Assembly (NCBI GenBank): GCA_903930515.1
Contig: CAIYYW010000261.1
Coordinates: 1-13,452, forward strand
DNA: 13,452 nt
Direction: 5' to 3'
Source of the DNA: an uncultured delta proteobacterium
Lineage (GTDB): Bacteria > RBG-13-61-14 > DRUE01
Shown here piece by piece: positions 7,023-13,452 of the stretch. The position numbers and the translations under genes were made by a program. The notes below the pieces were generated by a model that was not told the DNA's origin, did not search any database, and saw only the letters and a program-made list of their open reading frames with translations. Each line of letters opens with the position of its first letter. Positions within the stretch are counted from its first letter, which is position 1.

Positions 7023-8348
7023 TCAGACAAGTTTGGTGAAGTCAATGTCAAAGATAAGCGGGTCGGCCGGGGCGACCAGGTTCCGCTCGGCCCCGGTTTG
7101 GGGATGGGCCAGGTCTATTTCCTGGGTATCGGAGAGTTTTTTCCCGGAGGGGTCGTAGATGATCCGGACCTTGGGATGGAGCGGGGTCTGGCTGTTGACC
7201 TCGATCACCATCCCGACTTCCCCGCTATCAAGCCGGACCAGGCTCCCGACCGGATAGATCCCGAGCATCCGGACGAACTGCTGGAAATAAACCGGATCAA
7301 TCACCTTCCCGGACAGGGCTTCCATAATCTTGATCGCGTCCCGGGGATGGAAAGGCTTCTGGTAGGGACGGAGCGTGGTCACCGCGTCATAGACATCGGC
7401 GATGGCGATGATCTTGGAATAGGGATGAATCTGGTACCCGTCTTCCAGGGTCGGGTAGCCGGTCCGGTCGTACCGCGCGTGATGCTCGTAAACCAGCCGG
7501 ACGCACAACTCGCCCACGCCCGGCATTTTCTGCAGGATCTCCGCGCTCTTGACCGGATGCTCTTTCATTACCTCCCATTCTTCCGGGGTGAGGTCGTTTG
7601 GTTTGAGGATGATGTTTTTGGGGGTGAGGATTTTTCCCAGATCGTGCAACAGGCCGGCCAGGCCGATCTGATGGAGGTCGGCTTTGGGAGTTTTCAGCGA
7701 TTCGGCCAGAGCCAGGCTCAGCACGCTGACATTGACCGAATGGTTAAACAGGTAATTGTCATAGCTCTTGAGCAGGGTGAGCGCGAGCAAGGCCGGACGG
7801 TATGAGAGCACATAACCGGTCAGGTCTTCAACCGCTTTCTTCGCGCTTTCAATCTTGGGTATTTTCCCCATCCGCACTTCGGTAAACATCTCGGAAACCG
7901 TGTCGAGCGCCCGGTTGTAAACCTCCCGAACATCCCGAACCTTGATATGATCTATCCCTTTCTCCAAAAGCCAGGCGCTGGCCCCTTTTTCCCGGATCGC
8001 TTCCGCGTCCCCCAGCAAAAACTGCGACCAGGACTGAAGCTCTTGCGCTTCCAAACCCTGGTAAAATTCCACCGCGGTCATTCCCCGTTCTTCAATCCGG
8101 CGCTGAAAATCCCGCACCGCGATATTGGGCTGGTAAAAGGGCACCCCCTCAAAAACCAGAACCTCTTCAAGGATGGCCAAAGAAAGTTTTTCCCGGCCCT
8201 CGAGCAAGGCCTGGATTTCCGAAAACATCTTCTGGACCTGGCTTTTCACCACCGGATGATCGGGCGGGTAGAGGGTAAGGTTGCGGCTGCCCGCGATCAT
8301 CGCGATGATGATTTGCTCCAGCTTCTCCTTGACAATGCCCCCCGCCAT
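7023..8348 (-). CDS. HD-GYP domain protein, probable cyclic-di-GMP phosphodiesterase
   Basis: With the start at ATG 8348 this protein has 441 residues. The N-terminal region (about 17-111) contains LTLYPPDHP (24-32) and resembles the N-terminus of the protein encoded just upstream. A linker of helical character follows. The HD-GYP domain (about 200-365) keeps the expected metal ligands: H203, the HD pair in LLHDLGK (H235, D236), H264, H289-H290 and D318 in IADVYDA. The GYP signature is at 297-299, although the usual DGxGYP reads DRTGYP. A C-terminal extension (366-441, starting YPVGSLVRL) is common after HD-GYP domains. Members hydrolyse cyclic di-GMP. The open frame continues upstream to 8570, but that stretch lies over the HEAT gene and is not protein-like. 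ATG 8348 is two bases after that gene's stop and has GGGG six bases before it. There is no receiver domain, so the input signal probably enters through the N-terminal domain. Confidence 0.92.
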   Translation of the reverse strand: MAGGIVKEKLEQIIIAMIAGSRNLTLYPPDHPVVKSQVQKMFSEIQALLEGREKLSLAILEEVLVFEGVPFYQPNIAVRDFQRRIEERGMTAVEFYQGLEAQELQSWSQFLLGDAEAIREKGASAWLLEKGIDHIKVRDVREVYNRALDTVSEMFTEVRMGKIPKIESAKKAVEDLTGYVLSYRPALLALTLLKSYDNYLFNHSVNVSVLSLALAESLKTPKADLHQIGLAGLLHDLGKILTPKNIILKPNDLTPEEWEVMKEHPVKSAEILQKMPGVGELCVRLVYEHHARYDRTGYPTLEDGYQIHPYSKIIAIADVYDAVTTLRPYQKPFHPRDAIKIMEALSGKVIDPVYFQQFVRMLGIYPVGSLVRLDSGEVGMVIEVNSQTPLHPKVRIIYDPSGKKLSDTQEIDLAHPQTGAERNLVAPADPLIFDIDFTKLV

Positions 8349-8350
8349 CT

Positions 8351-9913
8351 TTAACCCCGGGCGCCTTTCCGCGATCGCATCTGCTTCAACAACTCCTTGC
8401 AATATTGCGCCACAATGCCCTGGCCCGCGGAGATTTCCTCCAGCAATCTTTCGGCGCGCTCCCCGCCGATCCGCGAGAGCGCCTCCGCGGACTTGATCTG
8501 CAATTTCTCCGGCGCCGGCCTCCGAAAGAGCAGGGGATTTTTCAATACCCCGGCCAACGCCGATAAACACTCGCGGGATCCGATCCGGCCGAGCGCTTCC
8601 GCGGCTTTCTCCCGGATTTCCGGATCCTCCCGACGATTTTTCACAAGCGCGATCAAGCTGGGAACCGCCATAATTTCCGCCATCTCGGACAGGGTCTGGA
8701 TCAGCAGCAGCTTGGTCTCGGAATCCAAATTCTTCTCCCGGAGCAACGCCGTCAGTTCCAGGCTCGCTTTCTTGCTTTTAATTTTCCCCAAAGCCCGGAT
8801 CGCCTCCCGCCGGACATCCGGGGCGGAATCAACCAAGAGCTCGAGCAGCAGGTTCGCACTTTCCGGCGACCGGAACTCTCCCAGCAGATAGATCAGTTTG
8901 AGGTTGGGGGAACCCTTCCGGCCTCCCAGGCCGGCCTGGATCATCGGCTGCAACAGCCCCCCCTTCTTCCTTAGATAGTTGATCAATTCCTTCTGAAAAT
9001 ACATTGACTCCGGAGCTGACAGCCGCTCCAGCATAACCTTGAGCGCCGGCTCTCCCACCTGGTCAAAGTAGCGGATGAAAGCCTGCCCCGAATCCTCGTC
9101 GCTGTAAATGAAATTGTTCACCAGCCAGGATAAAAAATTCGGCCCGCCGAACCGTTTGAGGAGCGCTTGCGATTGGGGCCCGGCCAACTCAAAGCCCTTG
9201 CCTTTTTGCTCGAAAAAATCACTAAGCGCCCCGATCAGGAACCATTGTTCCGGCAATCGGTTCCGACCGGAGAGTTGTTCTATTTCCTTTTCAATTTTTC
9301 CAATGATCTCTTTGGCCTCATGGTCTCCCCCGGCCGAATCCAAATCCAGGATCAGGGAGTTGAGATATGCAAACCCTTGTTCCTGCTCCGCTTCTTCCTT
9401 TTCCTGCTCCGCTTCTTCTTCCTTGCCGGCCTGTCCGATAAAAAGCTTCCCAAAGTCCACCTCATTGACCCAGAGGGACCGGATCCGCTTCTGCCGAAAA
9501 TAGTTTTCAATCTTCTTCCCGCCCCGGAATTCCTCGGCCGGGATCAAAAGCATTTCCAGGAAATCCGTAAATTCTCTCAACTCAACGGTTTTGCGAAACG
9601 CGAACTTCCGGACCTGCCGGATATGGAGTTCGGAAGTCAGTTGGGAAAGCGCCGGCAGATTTACTTCCAGGATTTTGTCCTGATAGAAAAGCCCTTCCCG
9701 TCCCACGACGAAAATGATCTCGCCCTGTTTATTAATTTCAGAAAGGATTTTGTCAAAGCACAGTCTAAGGCTGGACTTGAGTTGGGGATGCCCGACCGGG
9801 TACAGCTCAAAAGCCCGGAAGGCCCTGGCCAGCTCCAGGGCGACCATCTGGATATTTTGGCTGACCGCCTCTTTGGCTTTGCCGGGACTCTGATCGGATT
9901 TATTCAAGGCCAT
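8351..9913 (-). CDS. HEAT-repeat protein with an N-terminal domain shared with its HD-GYP neighbour
   Basis: This 520-residue soluble protein has three parts. Residues about 20-125 form a domain with FELYPVGHP (35-43) that lines up without gaps with the start of the downstream HD-GYP protein. A charged linker (164-179) carries two tandem seven-residue units, EEAEQEK and EEAEQEQ. The C-terminal region (about 335-510) consists of HEAT/PBS-lyase-type helical repeats such as DVRREAIRALGKI (366-378) and EIREKAAEALGRIG (432-445), which usually serve as protein-binding scaffolds. No catalytic motif is seen. The start at ATG 9913 lacks a good ribosome-binding site, but a strong promoter sits so close that the message would be nearly leaderless. 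The gene is the first of a two-gene operon with the HD-GYP gene two bases downstream, so the products probably act together. Confidence 0.88.
   Translation of the reverse strand: MALNKSDQSPGKAKEAVSQNIQMVALELARAFRAFELYPVGHPQLKSSLRLCFDKILSEINKQGEIIFVVGREGLFYQDKILEVNLPALSQLTSELHIRQVRKFAFRKTVELREFTDFLEMLLIPAEEFRGGKKIENYFRQKRIRSLWVNEVDFGKLFIGQAGKEEEAEQEKEEAEQEQGFAYLNSLILDLDSAGGDHEAKEIIGKIEKEIEQLSGRNRLPEQWFLIGALSDFFEQKGKGFELAGPQSQALLKRFGGPNFLSWLVNNFIYSDEDSGQAFIRYFDQVGEPALKVMLERLSAPESMYFQKELINYLRKKGGLLQPMIQAGLGGRKGSPNLKLIYLLGEFRSPESANLLLELLVDSAPDVRREAIRALGKIKSKKASLELTALLREKNLDSETKLLLIQTLSEMAEIMAVPSLIALVKNRREDPEIREKAAEALGRIGSRECLSALAGVLKNPLLFRRPAPEKLQIKSAEALSRIGGERAERLLEEISAGQGIVAQYCKELLKQMRSRKGARG
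9380..9421 (-). repeat. 21-base tandem repeat within the HEAT gene
   Basis: Two adjacent 21-base units are identical over their first 18 bases on the plus strand. They encode the in-frame seven-residue pair EEAEQEK/EEAEQEQ in the charged linker between the N-terminal domain and the rest of the protein. As the length is a multiple of three, gain or loss of units would change linker length without a frameshift. Confidence 0.8.
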
Positions 9914-9925
9914 CTGCTTAAATTG

Positions 9926-9954
9926 ATTTTACCCTTTAAATATATCCCGGTCAA
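9926..9954 (-). promoter_or_regulatory. sigma70-type promoter of the HEAT/HD-GYP operon
   Basis: Minus-strand TTGACC (9949-9954), a 17-base spacer and TAAAAT (9926-9931) match the -35 and -10 consensus in five of six positions each. Transcription would begin near 9919, only about six bases before ATG 9913, so there is no room for a Shine-Dalgarno sequence. The remainder of this 143-base divergent gap (9914-10056) holds the opposing promoter and no gene. Confidence 0.65.
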
Positions 9955-10021
9955 AAAGAGCCTCGTCAATAATCCGCGCGAATAATAAAATCGGCGCGAC
10001 TCCGGGGAATTTTCATCAAGG

Positions 10022-10050
10022 TTGACATTTCCCGGAGCAGTCCTTAACCT
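10022..10050 (+). promoter_or_regulatory. probable promoter of the MFS/spermidine-synthase fusion gene
   Basis: A perfect TTGACA (10022-10027), a 17-base spacer and TAACCT (10045-10050, three of six matches including the key T-A and final T) lie directly before the gene. A start seven bases after the -10 box falls on the A of ATG 10057, so the message would be leaderless; no ribosome-binding site is visible. Confidence 0.5.
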
Positions 10051-10056
10051 TTTTCA

Positions 10057-13000
10057 ATGCGCAGAATGATCTACCTCTATTTCCTCTTTTCCGGATTCTG
10101 CGCGCTGATCTACGAAATCCTCTGGACCCGGCTGTTCGTGTTGGTGATGGGCGGAACGGTTTATTCCTTCACCACGGTGCTGGTGGCGTTTATGTCCGGG
10201 CTGGCCCTGGGCGGCTGGCTGGGGGGCAGATACGCGGACCGGATCAAGTTAAGCCCGCTGCTGGCTTACGGGATCCTGGAGGGCCTGATCGGTTTTTACT
10301 GCCTGTTGATCCCCTATTTGATCCTGGCGCTCAACCCGGTTTTCAACTGGCTCTATCCCTTTTTGTTCAGCCATCATATTTCCGGGCTGCTGGTCCGGTT
10401 TTCCTGCTCCGCATTGATCCTGCTCATTCCCACCACCCTGATGGGAGCGACCCTGCCGATTTTGGTCCGGTATCAATATCAGGACCAAGAGGGATTGGGC
10501 AAGACCACCGGGATGCTTTACGCCATCAACACCTTGGGGGCGGTGGCCGGGAGTTTCTTCTCCGGGATGGTTTTGATCCCCAGCCTGGGACTGAGACACA
10601 CCCTGTATTTTGCCGCGGCGATCAACCTGGTTATTTCCGCATCCATCCTGGTTTTGCGCAGGTACCGTTCCCAAGAATTTATTCCCCGCCGGACCGAACT
10701 GGTCTCAACCGAACTTCCGGCCGGGCAGAGTTTTCGCTCGACCCTGGTCCTGGCCGGATATGCTTTGAGCGGAGCCGTGGCTATGATCTATCAGGTGGCC
10801 TGGACCAGGGCTTTGATTTTAAGTCTGGGAACCACCCTCTATGTATTGAGTTTGATTTTGACCGCTTATATCGCGGGGTTGGCGGTCGGGGCCTTGACGA
10901 TCACTCCGCTGGCGGACCGGGTGAAGCGCTTATGGCTCTGGATCGGGTTGATGGAACTGGGGATCGGCATTTCCGCCTGGGCGGTGGTGCCGATGCTGGC
11001 GCGGCTGCCGGTCTGGATGGCGATGGCGCACCGGCCGAAAGAATACTGGTCCTGGCTGGGGATGGAATTCCTGATCGGGATGGCCCTGATCTTTCTCCCG
11101 ACTTTCCTGATGGGGATGCTTTTGCCCCTGGTGGTAAGGCTTTACGCCCAACTCCGGGGCGGGGTGGCCGAGGCGGTTGGGGAGGTTTATGCCTGGAACA
11201 CCCTCGGCGCGATCGCGGGGTCTTTTTTATGCGGATTCTTCCTGATCGGATGGCTCGGTCTGCGTGACAGCTTAACCCTGGCCTGTGGCCTCAGCCTCTT
11301 GATCGGGATCATATTTATCCTGGGGGAAAAGCTCCGGATGATAATCCGCGCTTCCGCGGCCGTCGCCGCGGTTATGGCGGGGTTGCTTTTTTTTCATTTC
11401 CAGCCCGGCTGGGAGCCTGAAATAATCAACAGCGGCCCTTATATCTATTTCAAGGATTCTTATACCCAGGCCGGAAAGGACCGCAACAAGATCGGCCAGG
11501 CCTTGAAAGCAAGCACCAAGATCCTTTTTCACAAGGAAGGCGTGGAAGCCACGGTCTCGGTATTTGAACTGCCGGGCGGGATCCTGGTGCTCAGGATCAA
11601 CGGAAAAACCGACGCCTCTTCCGAAGTGGATATGACCACTCAGGTTCTGACCGGACATCTGCCTCTCCTGTTCCATCCCAACCCGAAAAAATTGGCGGTG
11701 ATCGGACTGGCCAGCGGGGTGACCCTGGGGTCGGCGCTGACCCATCCGATTTCGGAGGCGACCTGCCTGGAGATTTCTCCGGAGGTGGTGGATGCCAGTT
11801 GGTATTTTAATTCGATCAACCAGAGGCCGCTGGAGGATCCGCGAACCCGATTGGTGATCAATGACGGCAGGTATCATCTGGAGCACACGCCGGATCATTA
11901 CGACGCGATTATTTCCGAGCCGAGCAACCCCTGGATCGGCGGGATGGGATTATTGTTTACCAGAGAATTCTTCGCCCAGGCCAAAACCCGTCTCAATCCC
12001 GGGGGAATCATGACGATCTGGATCGGGATTTACGATCTGGACCTGGACCAGGTCCGGATGCTCACCCGGACCTTCATTTCCGTGTTCCCGCAATCCACTC
12101 TCTGGGAATCCATTACCGGCGGAGATTACCTGCTGATGGGATTCAACGGAGATGTGGATTTGGATTATTCCCGGCTCAAGGAGCGTCTCCAGGACCCCGG
12201 GATCAGGAAGGACCTGGACCGGGTGGACCTGGAAACCCCGGAGAAAATCGTCTCCCGGTTAATGATGGGGCCGAGAGAACTCCAGGCCTTTTCCGACGGC
12301 GGCCCTTTGCATACCGACGACCGGCGGCAGATGGAATTGGAGGTTCCCAGAACCAAGTATCTCCAAACCTTCAAGGAGGAATTCAATTCGGTTATTAAGG
12401 CGTTTGACCGGAACCGGGCCGGGCTGGACCAGTATTTAGGATTCAGCAATCCCTCGGACCGCGCGGACCAGCCGGAGATTGACCGTTTTTACCAGGCCCA
12501 GAGCTGGATTTTGGCCGCGCATCTCGGCCTGAAGTCCAAGGAAAATGGCGACTATGTGATCCGGAACCTGCTCGCGGCCAACCGGATTGACCCGAGGAAT
12601 AAATGGGTCCGAGAAAATTTATATTTCGGTTATTATTTTAAGGGACAATATAATTTAAGGCAAAACAAGCTTTCCGACGCGGTGTCCAACCTGACCGAAG
12701 CCTGGCAATATAATCCCAAAGGCTCGGATATACCCACCCTGGCCGGTCTCTATTACTCGAACCTCGGCAAACCGGACCAGGCCGGCAAATGGATTGAGCA
12801 GGCTTTGAATGAAAACCAGAAAGACCCGATCGCGTGGATGGTCCGGGGGAAGCTGGAGTTGAGGCAGGGCCGTCCGGAGCTGGCGGTGGAATCTCTGGCG
12901 CGGGCCAAGCAATCCTGGCCGACCCTGGAAAAGAGCGGGGGTAATTCCTTGCTGGTGCGGACGATGTTGCGGTCCGGTCCGATGGATTTGAAGGCCGAGC

Positions 13001-13353
13001 TTTATTATGATTCCGGACTGGCGAATCAGGCATTGGGTAATTTTCAACCGGCCCTGTCGGATTTTGAGCAGACCCTCGCGATCTCCCCGACCTATTCGGC
13101 CGCGCTGCTGGAGCAGGGAAAAATCTTGCTGGGATTGGGCCGGATTGAGGAATCTCGGGAAAGGCTGACCCGCATGATCCAGGCCGCTCCCCGCAACGCG
13201 GATGCGCATTATTATCTCGGCCAGGCCTTGCGTCAAATGCCGGAGCAGAGCCAGGAAGCGCTTGCGGAATATCAGACTTATTTGCGTCTGGCCCCGGCGG
13301 ATTCTCCGGAGCGCCTAGCCGCGAAAAAAGCGATTTCCGAACTCAGCCGGTAG
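10057..13353 (+). CDS. fused MFS-like / spermidine-synthase-like membrane protein with TPR tail
   Basis: This 1098-residue protein has three parts. Residues about 5-445 are a polytopic membrane domain made of two repeated halves: SGFCALIYEILWTRLF (12-27) matches SGAVAMIYQVAWTRAL (238-253), and NTLGAVAGSFFSG (158-170) matches NTLGAIAGSFLCG (381-393). Residues about 490-700 resemble spermidine synthase, with a SAM-type loop VIGLASGVTLGSAL (548-561), CLEISPEVV (570-578), NDGR (602-605) and IISEPSNPWIGG (618-629), the last typical of MFS/spermidine-synthase fusions. Residues about 830-1090 are TPR-like helical repeats, for example ALSDFEQTLAISPTYSAALL (999-1018). The glycine-rich loop and active-site acids differ from true SpeE, so polyamine synthesis is unlikely and the substrate is unknown. 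No ribosome-binding site precedes ATG 10057; ATG 10066 is an alternative start. Confidence 0.9.
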   Translation: MRRMIYLYFLFSGFCALIYEILWTRLFVLVMGGTVYSFTTVLVAFMSGLALGGWLGGRYADRIKLSPLLAYGILEGLIGFYCLLIPYLILALNPVFNWLYPFLFSHHISGLLVRFSCSALILLIPTTLMGATLPILVRYQYQDQEGLGKTTGMLYAINTLGAVAGSFFSGMVLIPSLGLRHTLYFAAAINLVISASILVLRRYRSQEFIPRRTELVSTELPAGQSFRSTLVLAGYALSGAVAMIYQVAWTRALILSLGTTLYVLSLILTAYIAGLAVGALTITPLADRVKRLWLWIGLMELGIGISAWAVVPMLARLPVWMAMAHRPKEYWSWLGMEFLIGMALIFLPTFLMGMLLPLVVRLYAQLRGGVAEAVGEVYAWNTLGAIAGSFLCGFFLIGWLGLRDSLTLACGLSLLIGIIFILGEKLRMIIRASAAVAAVMAGLLFFHFQPGWEPEIINSGPYIYFKDSYTQAGKDRNKIGQALKASTKILFHKEGVEATVSVFELPGGILVLRINGKTDASSEVDMTTQVLTGHLPLLFHPNPKKLAVIGLASGVTLGSALTHPISEATCLEISPEVVDASWYFNSINQRPLEDPRTRLVINDGRYHLEHTPDHYDAIISEPSNPWIGGMGLLFTREFFAQAKTRLNPGGIMTIWIGIYDLDLDQVRMLTRTFISVFPQSTLWESITGGDYLLMGFNGDVDLDYSRLKERLQDPGIRKDLDRVDLETPEKIVSRLMMGPRELQAFSDGGPLHTDDRRQMELEVPRTKYLQTFKEEFNSVIKAFDRNRAGLDQYLGFSNPSDRADQPEIDRFYQAQSWILAAHLGLKSKENGDYVIRNLLAANRIDPRNKWVRENLYFGYYFKGQYNLRQNKLSDAVSNLTEAWQYNPKGSDIPTLAGLYYSNLGKPDQAGKWIEQALNENQKDPIAWMVRGKLELRQGRPELAVESLARAKQSWPTLEKSGGNSLLVRTMLRSGPMDLKAELYYDSGLANQALGNFQPALSDFEQTLAISPTYSAALLEQGKILLGLGRIEESRERLTRMIQAAPRNADAHYYLGQALRQMPEQSQEALAEYQTYLRLAPADSPERLAAKKAISELSR

Positions 13354-13452
13354 GCTGTACCAGGACCCGGCGGAACCCCTCCGGGGGATGGAATTTGATT
13401 TCCGGCGCCCGGGTTTCCGGGCAGCTCATGCGTGAGGTCTTGATTTGGAGAC
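13343..13452 (-). CDS. possible C-terminal end of a minus-strand gene (partial)
   Basis: A minus-strand frame is open from the right edge to a TGA at 13343-13345, giving 35 residues that end in FHPPEGFRRVLVQPTG. Codon choice (ATC, CCG, CGG, CTG, GTC) resembles the other genes in the window. It would converge on, and overlap by 11 bases, the end of the fusion gene, consistent with the equally tight junction at 7021/7023. I do not recognise the family. One other minus-strand frame is also open in this short stretch, so the call is tentative. Confidence 0.4.
   Translation of the reverse strand, partial: LQIKTSRMSCPETRAPEIKFHPPEGFRRVLVQPTG

Noticed and set aside
8349-8570. N-terminal extension of the HD-GYP protein up to 8570
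   Set aside because: These codons overlap the end of the HEAT gene, have low-complexity composition, and the shared N-terminal domain begins after ATG 8348.
9970-10000. CGCGC / GCGCG inverted repeat in the divergent gap
   Set aside because: Five-base arms around a 14-base AT-rich loop are within chance expectation for this base composition.
11697-12000. True spermidine synthase (speE) activity for the synthase-like domain
   Set aside because: The domain is fused to a membrane region, and its glycine loop and SEPSNPW motif differ from catalytic SpeE, so a polyamine role was not assigned.
13407-13422. GC-rich hairpin GCCCGG-GTTT-CCGGGC after the fusion gene
   Set aside because: No T run follows on either strand, and it lies within the possible minus-strand coding end; not a convincing terminator.
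1-13452. CRISPR arrays, tRNA or rRNA genes, insertion sequences, prophage genes
   Set aside because: Reading both strands showed no spaced direct repeats, cloverleaf-like segments, transposase or integrase motifs or terminal inverted repeats.

Overview
This is a compact bacterial segment of moderate-to-high GC, with short gaps, overlapping genes and back-to-back stop codons. There are no mobile elements, CRISPR arrays or RNA genes that I can see. An HD-GYP protein shows this is a bacterium with a cyclic-di-GMP type signalling repertoire. The DnaE N-terminus keeps a metal-ligand-rich PHP domain, and the glucosyl-3-phosphoglycerate synthase is the GT81 type. Taken together this suggests a non-enteric, probably Gram-negative lineage, perhaps deltaproteobacteria-like or a candidate phylum. 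That placement is inference; nothing in the window is a decisive taxonomic marker.

Layout. Positions 1-5939 are a seven-gene minus-strand operon, transcribed right to left: gpgS (glucosyl-3-phosphoglycerate synthase), a GT4 glycosyltransferase, a 74-residue two-helix membrane protein, a second paralogous GT4 glycosyltransferase, a SAM methyltransferase, hisG (long form), and the start of dnaE, which runs off the left edge. A strong sigma70-type promoter lies directly before gpgS. Diverging from it, 6098-7021 (+) encodes an amidohydrolase-2 family metal hydrolase. It ends one base from the stop of a minus-strand pair at 7023-9913: a HEAT-repeat protein followed by an HD-GYP protein, both carrying the same kind of N-terminal domain. 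Diverging again, 10057-13353 (+) encodes a 1098-residue membrane protein with a duplicated MFS-like half, a spermidine-synthase-like domain and a TPR tail. The last 110 bases probably hold the end of another minus-strand gene.

How the genes may work together. GpgS joins glucose to 3-phosphoglycerate, the known first step to glucosylglycerate and, in mycobacteria, to methylglucose lipopolysaccharides. Two GT4 enzymes and a methyltransferase in the same tightly packed operon suggest a glucosylglycerate-primed, methylated oligo- or polysaccharide. This is the most interesting hypothesis in the window, and the product is not shown by the sequence. The gpgS reading frame has no ATG, GTG or TTG that would include its conserved N-terminus, so a CTG start is proposed. 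Three clear promoters all place the likely transcription start 0-12 bases from the start codon, suggesting leaderless or nearly leaderless messages.
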